Assembly: GCA_039934635.1 (NCBI GenBank) | Contig: JBDTLT010000049.1 | Location: 1 to 28,844 of the forward strand | DNA length: 28,844 nucleotides | DNA from: DATLFA01 sp039934635 | GTDB taxonomy: Bacteria; Actinomycetota; Acidimicrobiia; Acidimicrobiales; WLNW01 | Reading direction: 5' to 3' | In this document: piece after piece, positions 22,534 through 28,844 of the stretch | How the letters are laid out: each line of letters opens with the position of its first letter | Position numbering within the stretch: position 1 is the first letter of the stretch | Made by a program: the position numbers and the translations under genes | Notes under the pieces: model-generated | The model's input: only the letters and a program-made list of their open reading frames with translations | The model's database searches: none | What the model was told of the DNA's origin: nothing

Positions 22534-24140
22534 TGGCAAAGCATCGACCACCGCGGCCGGGCTTCGTGCTCGACGTCGACAAGTCGACACCGCCCATCTT
22601 GTTCCATCACGGTGACGGCTTCCGCCTCGAGAAGTTGCCGGCCGGGCGCTCACGCGTGCTGTACCCCGCCGAGCCGCTGGCGGGCCTCGCCGACCCCGAG
22701 GGCTCGATCCGCAACGCACTGCTCCACCCGATCGACCACGACCCCCTCCCCGCGCTGCTGCGCCCGGGCATGAAACTCACGATCGCGTTCGACGACATCT
22801 CGCTGCCGCTGCCCCCGATGCGCAGCCCCGACATCCGTCAACGGGTGATCGAGTGTGTGCTCGACATGGCCGCCGAAGCCGGCGTCGACGACGTGCACAT
22901 CATCGCCGCGCTGGCGCTTCACCGCCGCATGACCGAAGCCGAGTTGCGCCACGCTGTCGGTGACCGCGTCTACGACGCGTTTGCGCCACGCGGGCTCTTG
23001 TACAACCACGACGCCGAAGATCCCGACGGCATGGTGATCCTCGGCGAGACGCCCCACGGTGAGACCGTGCAGATGAATCGGCGCGCCGCCGAGAGCGATC
23101 TGATCGTCTATGTCAACATCAACCTCGTCGCCATGGACGGCGGCTGGAAGTCGACCGCGACAGGCCTCTCTGGCTACGCCGCACTCAAGCACCATCACAA
23201 CGTGCACACGATGGTCCACAGCCGCTCGTTCATGGATCAACACAAGAGCGAGTTGCACAAGTCCAACTGGCGCCAAGGCAAGGTCCTACGCGACGCGGGC
23301 GTCAAGATCTTCCAGATCGAGACGACGGTCAACAACAACACGTTCGGCTACGACGGCCCGATGGCATTCCTTCAGAAGCGTGAATGGGAATGGTCGGCCC
23401 GCGACCGCGCGCAGTTCGTGTCGATGCAAACCGGGCTCAAGTTGCTGTCGAGCCGGGCCAAGCGCAAGATCTTCCAGGCGTGGGAAGCGCCCTACGAATT
23501 GACGTCGGTGCAAGCCGGCGAAGTCGAAGCGGTGCACAAGATCACGACCGAGCATGTCTATCGCCAACAGCTCGTCTCGATCGAGGGTCAAGCCGACATC
23601 TTGACGATGGGCCTGCCCTACATCTGCCCCTACAACGTCAACTCGATCATGAACCCGATCCTCGTCATGTGCCTGGGCCTCGGTTACTTCTTCAACATGT
23701 ACCGCAACAAGCCGCTCGTGCGCGAAGGAGGCGTCCTCATCATGTCGCACCCGACGCCGTGGGAGTTCCATCCCGTGCATCACCCGAGCTATATCGACTT
23801 CTTCGAGCAGGTGCTCGCCGATACGACCGACCCGGCCGAGATCGAGAAGAAGTACGAGAAGCAATTCGCCGAAGACGAGTGGTATATCCACCTCTACCGC
23901 ACGTCATACGCGTACCACGGAGTGCATCCGTTCTACATGTGGTATTGGGGTGCACACGCCATGCAGCATCTCGGTCGCGTCATCATCGTCGGTGGCGACC
24001 AACGCGCCGTTCACCGGTTGGGTTTCATGCCGGCATCGACGTTGCAAGACGCGCTCGAAATGGCGTCCGATGTCGTCGGTCGCGATGCGACGATCACGCA
24101 CCTGCACAACCCGCCGATCGTCATGGCCGACGTGAGCTGA
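22533..24140 (+). CDS. LarA-like (DUF2088) protein, nickel-pincer racemase homologue
   Basis: This 535-residue protein has a LarA N-terminal domain and is clearly longer than lactate racemase (about 425). LarA uses a nickel pincer nucleotide to racemise 2-hydroxyacids by hydride transfer. Seen here: FDDISLPLPP (85-94, the DDxTRP-like start), ALHRRMTEAEL (128-138, His130 for LarA His108), GGWKS (203-207, Lys206 for the cofactor-bound Lys184) and His222 (for nickel ligand His200). No His stands ten residues before Lys206, where LarA has the second catalytic His174. The C-terminal half has many aromatic residues and His (HPFYMWYWGAHAMQHLGR). The start overlaps the dehydrogenase stop, with AAGGA upstream. 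No cofactor genes (larB, larC, larE) are in view. Substrate unknown, perhaps a hydroxyacyl or sugar-acid lipid precursor. Confidence 0.8.
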   Translation: MAKHRPPRPGFVLDVDKSTPPILFHHGDGFRLEKLPAGRSRVLYPAEPLAGLADPEGSIRNALLHPIDHDPLPALLRPGMKLTIAFDDISLPLPPMRSPDIRQRVIECVLDMAAEAGVDDVHIIAALALHRRMTEAELRHAVGDRVYDAFAPRGLLYNHDAEDPDGMVILGETPHGETVQMNRRAAESDLIVYVNINLVAMDGGWKSTATGLSGYAALKHHHNVHTMVHSRSFMDQHKSELHKSNWRQGKVLRDAGVKIFQIETTVNNNTFGYDGPMAFLQKREWEWSARDRAQFVSMQTGLKLLSSRAKRKIFQAWEAPYELTSVQAGEVEAVHKITTEHVYRQQLVSIEGQADILTMGLPYICPYNVNSIMNPILVMCLGLGYFFNMYRNKPLVREGGVLIMSHPTPWEFHPVHHPSYIDFFEQVLADTTDPAEIEKKYEKQFAEDEWYIHLYRTSYAYHGVHPFYMWYWGAHAMQHLGRVIIVGGDQRAVHRLGFMPASTLQDALEMASDVVGRDATITHLHNPPIVMADVS

Positions 24141-24142
24141 CG

Positions 24143-25054
24143 ATGGCCACCAACCCGATCGCCGCCAAGCTCCGACGCGTGCAGTTTCCCTTTCGCGCGC
24201 CCACGGTGCCGGTGGGCGTAGAGGTTCCCGATCGCGGACCGAAACTCGGCGCCGGCTACGAGACCGAGTGGGCCCGCTCCCCCGCGGCGCGTCTCGCACG
24301 GGCCGGTCTCGTCAACGGCGTCATGCGCCCACTCGTCTACGCACTCGGTACGCCAAAGCGCCGCGGTCTCGATCGCCTCAGCGCCATCGAAGGGCCGGTC
24401 GTTTTCGCGTCCAATCACCACAGCCATGTAGACACGCCGACTCTGCTGACATCGATTCCCGAACGGTGGCGCAAGAAGCTCGTCGTCGGCGCAGCCGCGG
24501 ATTACTTCTTCGGCACGCGCGTCACATCGGCGCTATCTGCTTTCGTCATCGGCGCAATACCGATCGAACGCACCAAGGTCGGGCGCAAGTCGGCCGATCT
24601 TGCGCGCGGTCTCATCGACGACGGTTGGAGCTTGTTGATCTTCCCCGAAGGCGGGCGTTCGCCCGATGGGTGGGGCCAACCATTCCGCGGTGGCGCGGCG
24701 TTCATCGCATTGCGCGCCGGTGTGCCGGTGGTGCCCATCCATCTCGATGGCACGGGCCGAGTGCTGCGCAAGGGCGGCTCGCTCTCGCGAGCACAGGTCA
24801 CCGTCACCTTCGGTGATCCGCTGCGTCCCATCGATGGTGAGGATGCCCGCAAGTACGCGGTGCGCATCGAAGCCGCGGTCGCCGCGCTCGCCGACGAAGC
24901 AGCAACCGACTGGTGGACGGCACGACAGCGCGCGTACGCAAAGCAGTCGCCATCGCTCGGCGGCCCCGATGCCGGCGCGTGGCGTCGTGCGTGGGCGCTC
25001 GGCGCAAAGAGCAAATCGGTGACGCGTCGACGCCGCCGCTGGCCCGACATCTAA
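24143..25054 (+). CDS. PlsC-type 1-acylglycerol-3-phosphate acyltransferase
   Basis: This 303-residue acyltransferase has the four usual motifs: H-x4-D in NHHSHVD (His92, Asp97), GAIPIER (137-143), FPEGGRS (167-173) and VPVVPI (194-199). It would transfer an acyl group from acyl-CoA or ACP to a glycerol phosphate-type acceptor at the membrane. The N-terminal 55 residues are an extension with no clear domain; the C-terminal tail is basic (SVTRRRRRWPDI). The ATG at 24143 lies two bases after the LarA-like stop, so it is the last gene of the coupled operon. The longer open frame upstream is a shadow inside the LarA-like gene. The acceptor could be lysophosphatidate, DHAP or another alcohol; sequence alone does not tell. 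Confidence 0.9.
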   Translation: MATNPIAAKLRRVQFPFRAPTVPVGVEVPDRGPKLGAGYETEWARSPAARLARAGLVNGVMRPLVYALGTPKRRGLDRLSAIEGPVVFASNHHSHVDTPTLLTSIPERWRKKLVVGAAADYFFGTRVTSALSAFVIGAIPIERTKVGRKSADLARGLIDDGWSLLIFPEGGRSPDGWGQPFRGGAAFIALRAGVPVVPIHLDGTGRVLRKGGSLSRAQVTVTFGDPLRPIDGEDARKYAVRIEAAVAALADEAATDWWTARQRAYAKQSPSLGGPDAGAWRRAWALGAKSKSVTRRRRRWPDI

Positions 25055-25082
25055 GCCCCGAGCTGGGACGAATTGGGCCGCG

Positions 25083-25865
25083 CTATTCGACCAGTCGCAG
25101 ACCGCTGGGCGCCATCGACGCCTCGGCGTAGGGCAACTCGACGGAGAACTCGGTGAGGTGCCCTGGGAACACGTGCTCGCTGATGAGCACCGCCTTGCCT
25201 TCACGATCGCGCGTGACGCGTTCGCACACGAGCACCGGCGAGCCGACAGGGATGGCGAGCAAGCGCGCGTCGGTCGCGCTGGCCGCGGTCGCGCCGATCG
25301 TCTGCGTCGCACCACCAAGCGGCACGTCGATCAACTCGTACAAGGGCGATGCCTCGACCTGGCGCCGCGACAACCGCGCGCCGAGGTGTTCGGGACACCA
25401 CACCGTGACGCGCGCGAACGGGTCGCCCGTCGACTGTTTGTCGGCCACCGAGCGCCGGGCGAGATTCAAGCGCTTGATCTCGAGCACGACATCGACACCG
25501 AGCACCTCACGCACCCTCGGCGGTGCGGGTACGAACGCGAAGCCGAGAATCTGGCGCTCGGACTCGAACCCGAGTGCGGCAAGTTGGGCCTCGATCGTGC
25601 CGAGGCGACCGAGTGACTGACGCAGCGGATCGGTCGCGACGAACCAACCGAAACCTTGGCGCGAACTGACGAGGCCCTCCGAGCGCAAGGCCTCGAGCGC
25701 ACGGCGGATGGTGACCCGGCTGGCCTGATACTGCTGCGACAGTTCTGCTTCGCTCGGCAACAAACGGCCCGCGAGATACTCGCCCCCCTCGACCCGCGTG
25801 CGAAGCTCATCGGCGATGTGCTGGTAGCGAATCGTTCGGTCGGCAGGCCGCCGCGCACTTGTCAT
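25083..25865 (-). CDS. GntR-family (HutC/UTRA) transcriptional regulator
   Basis: This 260-residue regulator has an N-terminal winged helix (about 12-78; LLPSEAELSQQYQASRVTIRRALEALRSEGLV, then RQGFGWFVA) and a C-terminal UTRA ligand-binding domain (about 95-250; VLEIKRLNLARRSVADKQ, SPLYELIDVPLGGATQTIGA, GSPVLVCERVTRD). This subfamily responds to small metabolites such as sugars, amino acids or their intermediates. It diverges from aconitase, and a palindrome sits 5 bases upstream of its ATG, so control of both genes is likely; citrate-cycle intermediates are conceivable ligands, which is inference. The ATG at 25865 lies 8 bases after TACGAT, so it may be leaderless. It is convergent with the acyltransferase gene across a 28-base gap. 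Confidence 0.9.
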   Translation of the reverse strand: MTSARRPADRTIRYQHIADELRTRVEGGEYLAGRLLPSEAELSQQYQASRVTIRRALEALRSEGLVSSRQGFGWFVATDPLRQSLGRLGTIEAQLAALGFESERQILGFAFVPAPPRVREVLGVDVVLEIKRLNLARRSVADKQSTGDPFARVTVWCPEHLGARLSRRQVEASPLYELIDVPLGGATQTIGATAASATDARLLAIPVGSPVLVCERVTRDREGKAVLISEHVFPGHLTEFSVELPYAEASMAPSGLRLVE

Positions 25866-25883
25866 ATACTTGTATCGTACAGA
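25865..25883. promoter_or_regulatory. Overlapping divergent promoters with GntR operator-like palindrome
   Basis: TGTA-TCG-TACA (25871-25881) is a short palindrome of the TGTA...TACA type bound by HutC-like GntR regulators. On minus, TACGAT (25879-25874) fits a -10 for the leaderless gntR. On plus, TATACT (25865-25870) fits a -10 for acn, with a leader of about 60 bases. Both -10 elements touch the palindrome. No good -35 is seen on either strand. Confidence 0.5.
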
Positions 25884-25937
25884 TTTGCGGGGCGCCTCAC
25901 CGGCACCACTTTCCGCAGGGGCAGAGGAGGACTTTCC

Positions 25938-28217
25938 GTGGCACTACCAGCCAACACACCGATCGATCTCGTGCGCGGCGTCTACGGCACCTTGGCCGAG
26001 CGGGTCGCCATCGGCCGTCGTCGCCTGGGTCGCTCGCTCACCCTTGCCGAAAAGATCCTGATCAATCACCTCGACGACCCCGAGAACCAAGCGATCGAGC
26101 GGGGCCGCTCCTACGCCGATCTGCGGCCTGACCGGGTCGCGATGCAAGACGCCACGGCGCAGATGGCGCTGCTGCAGTTCATGACCGCCGGCCTGCCCAA
26201 CGTGGCCGTGCCGTCGACGGTGCACTGCGACCACCTCATCTCGGCGCGCGTCGACGCCAACAACGACCTCGCCGTCGCCGAGGATGTCAACCGCGAGGTC
26301 TACGACTTCTTGCGCACGGTGTCGGCCAAGTACGGCATCGGCTTTTGGAAGCCGGGCTCGGGCATCATCCATCAGGTCGTGCTCGAGAACTACGCGTTCC
26401 CCGGCGGCATGATGGTCGGCACCGACAGCCACACTCCCAATGCCGGCGGTCTCGGCATGATCGCCATCGGCGTCGGCGGCGCGGATGCGGTCGATGTGAT
26501 GACCGGCTTCCCGTTCAACGTGCGCTGGCCAAAGCTGATCGGTGTGCATCTCACCGGCACGCTCAGCGGCTGGGCCGCACCCAAGGACATCATCCTCAAG
26601 GTGGCCGAGATCCTCACCGTCAAAGGTGGCACGGGTGCCATCGTCGAATACTTCGGCGCGGGCGCCAGCAGCATCAGCTGTACCGGCAAAGCCACCATCT
26701 GCAACATGGGCGCGGAGATCGGCGCGACGACCTCGTTGTTCGCCTACGACGATGCGATCCGTCGCTACCTCAAAGCAACCGGGCGCGAAGCGATAGCCGA
26801 CGAAGCCGACAAGGTCGCGCACGACCTGCGCGCCGACGACGATGTCCTCGCCCATCCCGACAAGTACTTCGATCAAGTCATCGAAGTCGATCTCTCGTCG
26901 CTGCAGCCGCTCATCAACGGCCCGCACACCCCTGATCTCGCCCGTCCGGTGTCCAAGGTCGGCGCGGAGGCCAAGCTCAATGGTTGGCCGCTCGAGGTCT
27001 CGGCCGCGCTCATCGGTTCGTGCACCAACTCCTCCTACGAAGACATCACGCGTGCCGCGTCGATCGCTCGTCAAGCACTGGCGCACGGCATGACGGCCAA
27101 GACCAAACTGTTGATCTCCCCCGGCAGCGAACAGGTGCGGGCAACGATCGCGCGCGACGGCCTGCTCGCCGACTTCGAAAAGCTGGGCGCCGTCGTGCTG
27201 TCCAACTCGTGCGGCCCGTGCATCGGCCAATGGCAACGCGACGACACCGTCGAAGGTGATGTCAACACCATCGTCACGTCGTACAACCGCAACTTCCCGC
27301 AACGCAACGACGGTTTGAAGTCGACCTACGCATTCGTGACGTCACCCGACACCGTCGTTGCGATGGCACTCGCCGGTCGCCTCGATTTCGACCCGGCCAC
27401 CGACACGCTCACCGCTCCCGACGGCACCCAGGTCAAGTTCGCGCCGCCGATCGGCGAAGAGTTGCCGGCGCGCGGCTTCGATCCCGGCGAATCCGGCTTC
27501 ATCGCCCCGTCGGCCGATAGCGCAGCGGTCGAGGTTGCCGTGTCACCGACGAGTGACCGTCTGCAACTGCTCGAGCCATTCGAGGCGTGGGACGGCAACG
27601 ATCTGCTCGATCTGCCCATCCTCGTCAAAGCCAAAGGTAAGTGCACCACCGACCACATCTCGATGGCCGGCCCGTGGCTCAAGTACCGCGGTCATCTCGA
27701 GAACATCTCGGGCAACTTGTATCTCGGCGCGATCAACGCGTTCACCGGTGAGGCCGGGCGCGGCAAAGACCAACTCGACGGCCAGACCAAGTCGTTCCCC
27801 GAGATCGCCAAGCACTACCACCAAGCCGGTCAGGGCTGGATCGTAATCGGCGACGAAAATCTGGGCGAAGGGTCGTCGCGCGAGCACGCCGCGATGGAGC
27901 CCCGCTATCGCGGCGCGAAGGCCGTGATCACCCGCAGCTTCGCTCGTATCCACGAAGCCAACCTCAAGAAGCAGGGCATCCTGCCGCTCACCTTCGCTGA
28001 CCCCACCGACTACGACCTCATCGGCGAGGACGACCGCATCTCGATCGTGGGCCTGTCCAACCTCAACGCCAACGATCCGTTGACCGTGCTCATCACCCGG
28101 CCTGACGGCACGACCGAGTCGTTCGTTGCAAACCACACGATGAGCGACGAACAAATCGGATGGTTCCGCGCCGGTAGCGCACTCAACATCATCCGCCAAC
28201 AGATGAACCCGAGCTGA
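25938..28217 (+). CDS. acn: Aconitate hydratase, mitochondrial-type
   Basis: This 759-residue aconitase interconverts citrate and isocitrate in the TCA cycle with a [4Fe-4S] cluster. It follows the shorter mitochondrial type, not the 900-residue AcnA or AcnB: EKILINHLDDPENQAIERG near the start and LRPDRVAMQDATAQMALLQF are near-identical to that type. Cluster ligands are Cys362 (GSCTNSSYED), Cys425 and Cys428 (NSCGPCIGQW); the spacings of 63 and 3 match mitochondrial aconitase. The swivelling C-terminal domain has GPWLKYRGHLENISGNL and GEGSSREHAAMEPRY. The start is GTG at 25938, with AGAGGAGGA (25923-25931) six bases upstream, the best ribosome site in the window; the open frame before it is antisense to gntR. 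Probably regulated by the divergent GntR protein. Confidence 0.96.
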   Translation: MALPANTPIDLVRGVYGTLAERVAIGRRRLGRSLTLAEKILINHLDDPENQAIERGRSYADLRPDRVAMQDATAQMALLQFMTAGLPNVAVPSTVHCDHLISARVDANNDLAVAEDVNREVYDFLRTVSAKYGIGFWKPGSGIIHQVVLENYAFPGGMMVGTDSHTPNAGGLGMIAIGVGGADAVDVMTGFPFNVRWPKLIGVHLTGTLSGWAAPKDIILKVAEILTVKGGTGAIVEYFGAGASSISCTGKATICNMGAEIGATTSLFAYDDAIRRYLKATGREAIADEADKVAHDLRADDDVLAHPDKYFDQVIEVDLSSLQPLINGPHTPDLARPVSKVGAEAKLNGWPLEVSAALIGSCTNSSYEDITRAASIARQALAHGMTAKTKLLISPGSEQVRATIARDGLLADFEKLGAVVLSNSCGPCIGQWQRDDTVEGDVNTIVTSYNRNFPQRNDGLKSTYAFVTSPDTVVAMALAGRLDFDPATDTLTAPDGTQVKFAPPIGEELPARGFDPGESGFIAPSADSAAVEVAVSPTSDRLQLLEPFEAWDGNDLLDLPILVKAKGKCTTDHISMAGPWLKYRGHLENISGNLYLGAINAFTGEAGRGKDQLDGQTKSFPEIAKHYHQAGQGWIVIGDENLGEGSSREHAAMEPRYRGAKAVITRSFARIHEANLKKQGILPLTFADPTDYDLIGEDDRISIVGLSNLNANDPLTVLITRPDGTTESFVANHTMSDEQIGWFRAGSALNIIRQQMNPS

Positions 28218-28223
28218 CCTCGG

Positions 28224-28844
28224 TCAACCCAAAATGCGTTGACAGGCGAGACCCGCCCACATCGATGTGATGGGCGACTTGTCGTCGGTGTCCTTGGTGA
28301 AGCCCTGGATGAACGGGCCGCCTTCGGGCCTGGTCAGATAGATACCGGCCTCGTCGCTGCTGCGCGCCCGCGTCACCTTTGCTTCGGGGTACGCGTGCTT
28401 GAGATCGCTGACGGTCGACCCGACGCCGAATCCTTCGGGCGTGACCATGGATTGCGCCAGCGTGCTCGATCCGCTGATGTGCCACTGCTGGAACGTGAGC
28501 GAGTCCGGTAGCAACCCGTTGGCACCCTTGGTGAAGACGAGCTCGAGGTCGCCCCATCGCACGCGACGCGTCGCCGAGCCCTCGCAGGTGTCGTCCTTGC
28601 GCCAGCCCGTGTCGTGGTCCGCTTCGCCGAGCGCGGCGGTCAACTCGTTGAGCACCAGTTCGCTCTCCTCGCCGAACGCGTACGCGGAGAACGATGTGGT
28701 CTTCACGTAGAGACCGGTCTCGTACGGAATGACCTTGCCCGTCGGCTTTGGCACGAACGGCCTCGTGGTCGAACTCGTGGGTGTCGCGCGCGTCGTGGTC
28801 GAGCTCGTGGGCGTCGCACGCGTCGTGGTCGACGAGGTCGACGA
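28224..28844 (-). CDS. Secreted-type protein with Ser/Thr linker, 5' end outside window
   Basis: The frame is open to the right edge, so the N-terminus (probably a signal or lipobox) is missing; 206 codons are visible. The first 30 or so residues are a low-complexity linker with tandem TTTRATPTSS repeats. The rest is a compact domain without membrane segments: two strand-rich halves with VLNELTAALGEADHDTGW, a Cys (DDTCEG), RRVRWGDLELVFTKG, FGVGSTVSDLKHAYPEAKV and a last Cys (LACQRILG). The two cysteines may form a disulfide. The pattern of CxG, VRWGDL.LVF and GVGSTV..L..AYP recurs, as far as I recall, in uncharacterised exported proteins of high-GC actinobacteria. A GTG at 28754 could start a shorter form, but it would drop the linker. 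It is convergent with acn, six bases apart. Confidence 0.78.
   Translation of the reverse strand, partial: SSTSSTTTRATPTSSTTTRATPTSSTTRPFVPKPTGKVIPYETGLYVKTTSFSAYAFGEESELVLNELTAALGEADHDTGWRKDDTCEGSATRRVRWGDLELVFTKGANGLLPDSLTFQQWHISGSSTLAQSMVTPEGFGVGSTVSDLKHAYPEAKVTRARSSDEAGIYLTRPEGGPFIQGFTKDTDDKSPITSMWAGLACQRILG
28770..28829 (-). repeat. Two 30-base tandem repeats coding a Ser/Thr linker
   Basis: Units 28770-28799 and 28800-28829 differ at three positions, all silent, and both encode TTTRATPTSS. Degenerate partial copies flank them (SSTSS before, TTRPF after). The silent differences show that the peptide repeat is kept while the DNA drifts. Confidence 0.85.

Noticed and set aside
25656..25937. 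Longer start for aconitase
   Set aside because: It is antisense to gntR; the GTG at 25938 has an excellent ribosome site and matches family length.

Overview
The window is high-GC bacterial chromosome with tightly packed genes and frequent GTG/TTG starts. The order pdtaR-like ANTAR regulator, polA, rpsA is the one known from Actinomycetota (M. tuberculosis Rv1626, Rv1629, Rv1630). With a mitochondrial-type aconitase, a DUF3105 lipoprotein and a Tad locus, this points to a free-living actinobacterium, perhaps Acidimicrobiia; the class is inference. I see no phage genes, insertion sequence, CRISPR array or rRNA.

Layout. (1) 1-8127, minus strand: a Tad (Flp-type) pilus assembly operon read cpaB, cpaE, cpaF, a von Willebrand A-TadB fusion, tadC, then a polytopic membrane protein cut by the left edge. 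Pilin, prepilin peptidase and TadE-like genes are not in view. (2) 8312-14212, minus: a small coiled-coil protein, the ANTAR response regulator, polA, a SAM methyltransferase and rpsA, closed by a clear intrinsic terminator. (3) 14253-15865: a DUF3105 lipoprotein on plus. On minus are a VOC-fold protein, tRNA-Val(CAC), a 75-residue ORF starting 11 bases after the tRNA CCA end, and a zinc-ribbon mini-protein. This stretch is rich in hairpins. (4) 15870-18282: murF and ddl, diverging from a 25-base gap; both enzymes make and attach D-Ala-D-Ala for peptidoglycan. (5) 18235-25054: a TetR regulator diverging from a translationally coupled four-gene operon. It encodes a fatty acyl-CoA reductase-HAD fusion, a zinc dehydrogenase, a LarA-like (DUF2088) protein and a PlsC-type acyltransferase, and has a strong palindromic operator at its head. 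(6) 25083-28217: a GntR/UTRA regulator diverging from aconitase, with an operator-like palindrome inside the shared promoter. (7) 28224-28844, minus: a secreted-type protein with a Ser/Thr repeat linker, cut by the right edge.

The best candidate for an undescribed system is region 5. It looks like a self-regulated lipid module that could make fatty alcohols or aldehydes and acylated glycerol- or DHAP-type lipids, together with a LarA homologue that keeps the nickel-pincer ligands but lacks one catalytic histidine. Two other points stand out: the VWA-TadB fusion in the pilus machine, and the tRNA-Val/mini-ORF segment with two composite hairpins of identical design. Several long frames antisense to genes are open only because of codon bias and are left out.
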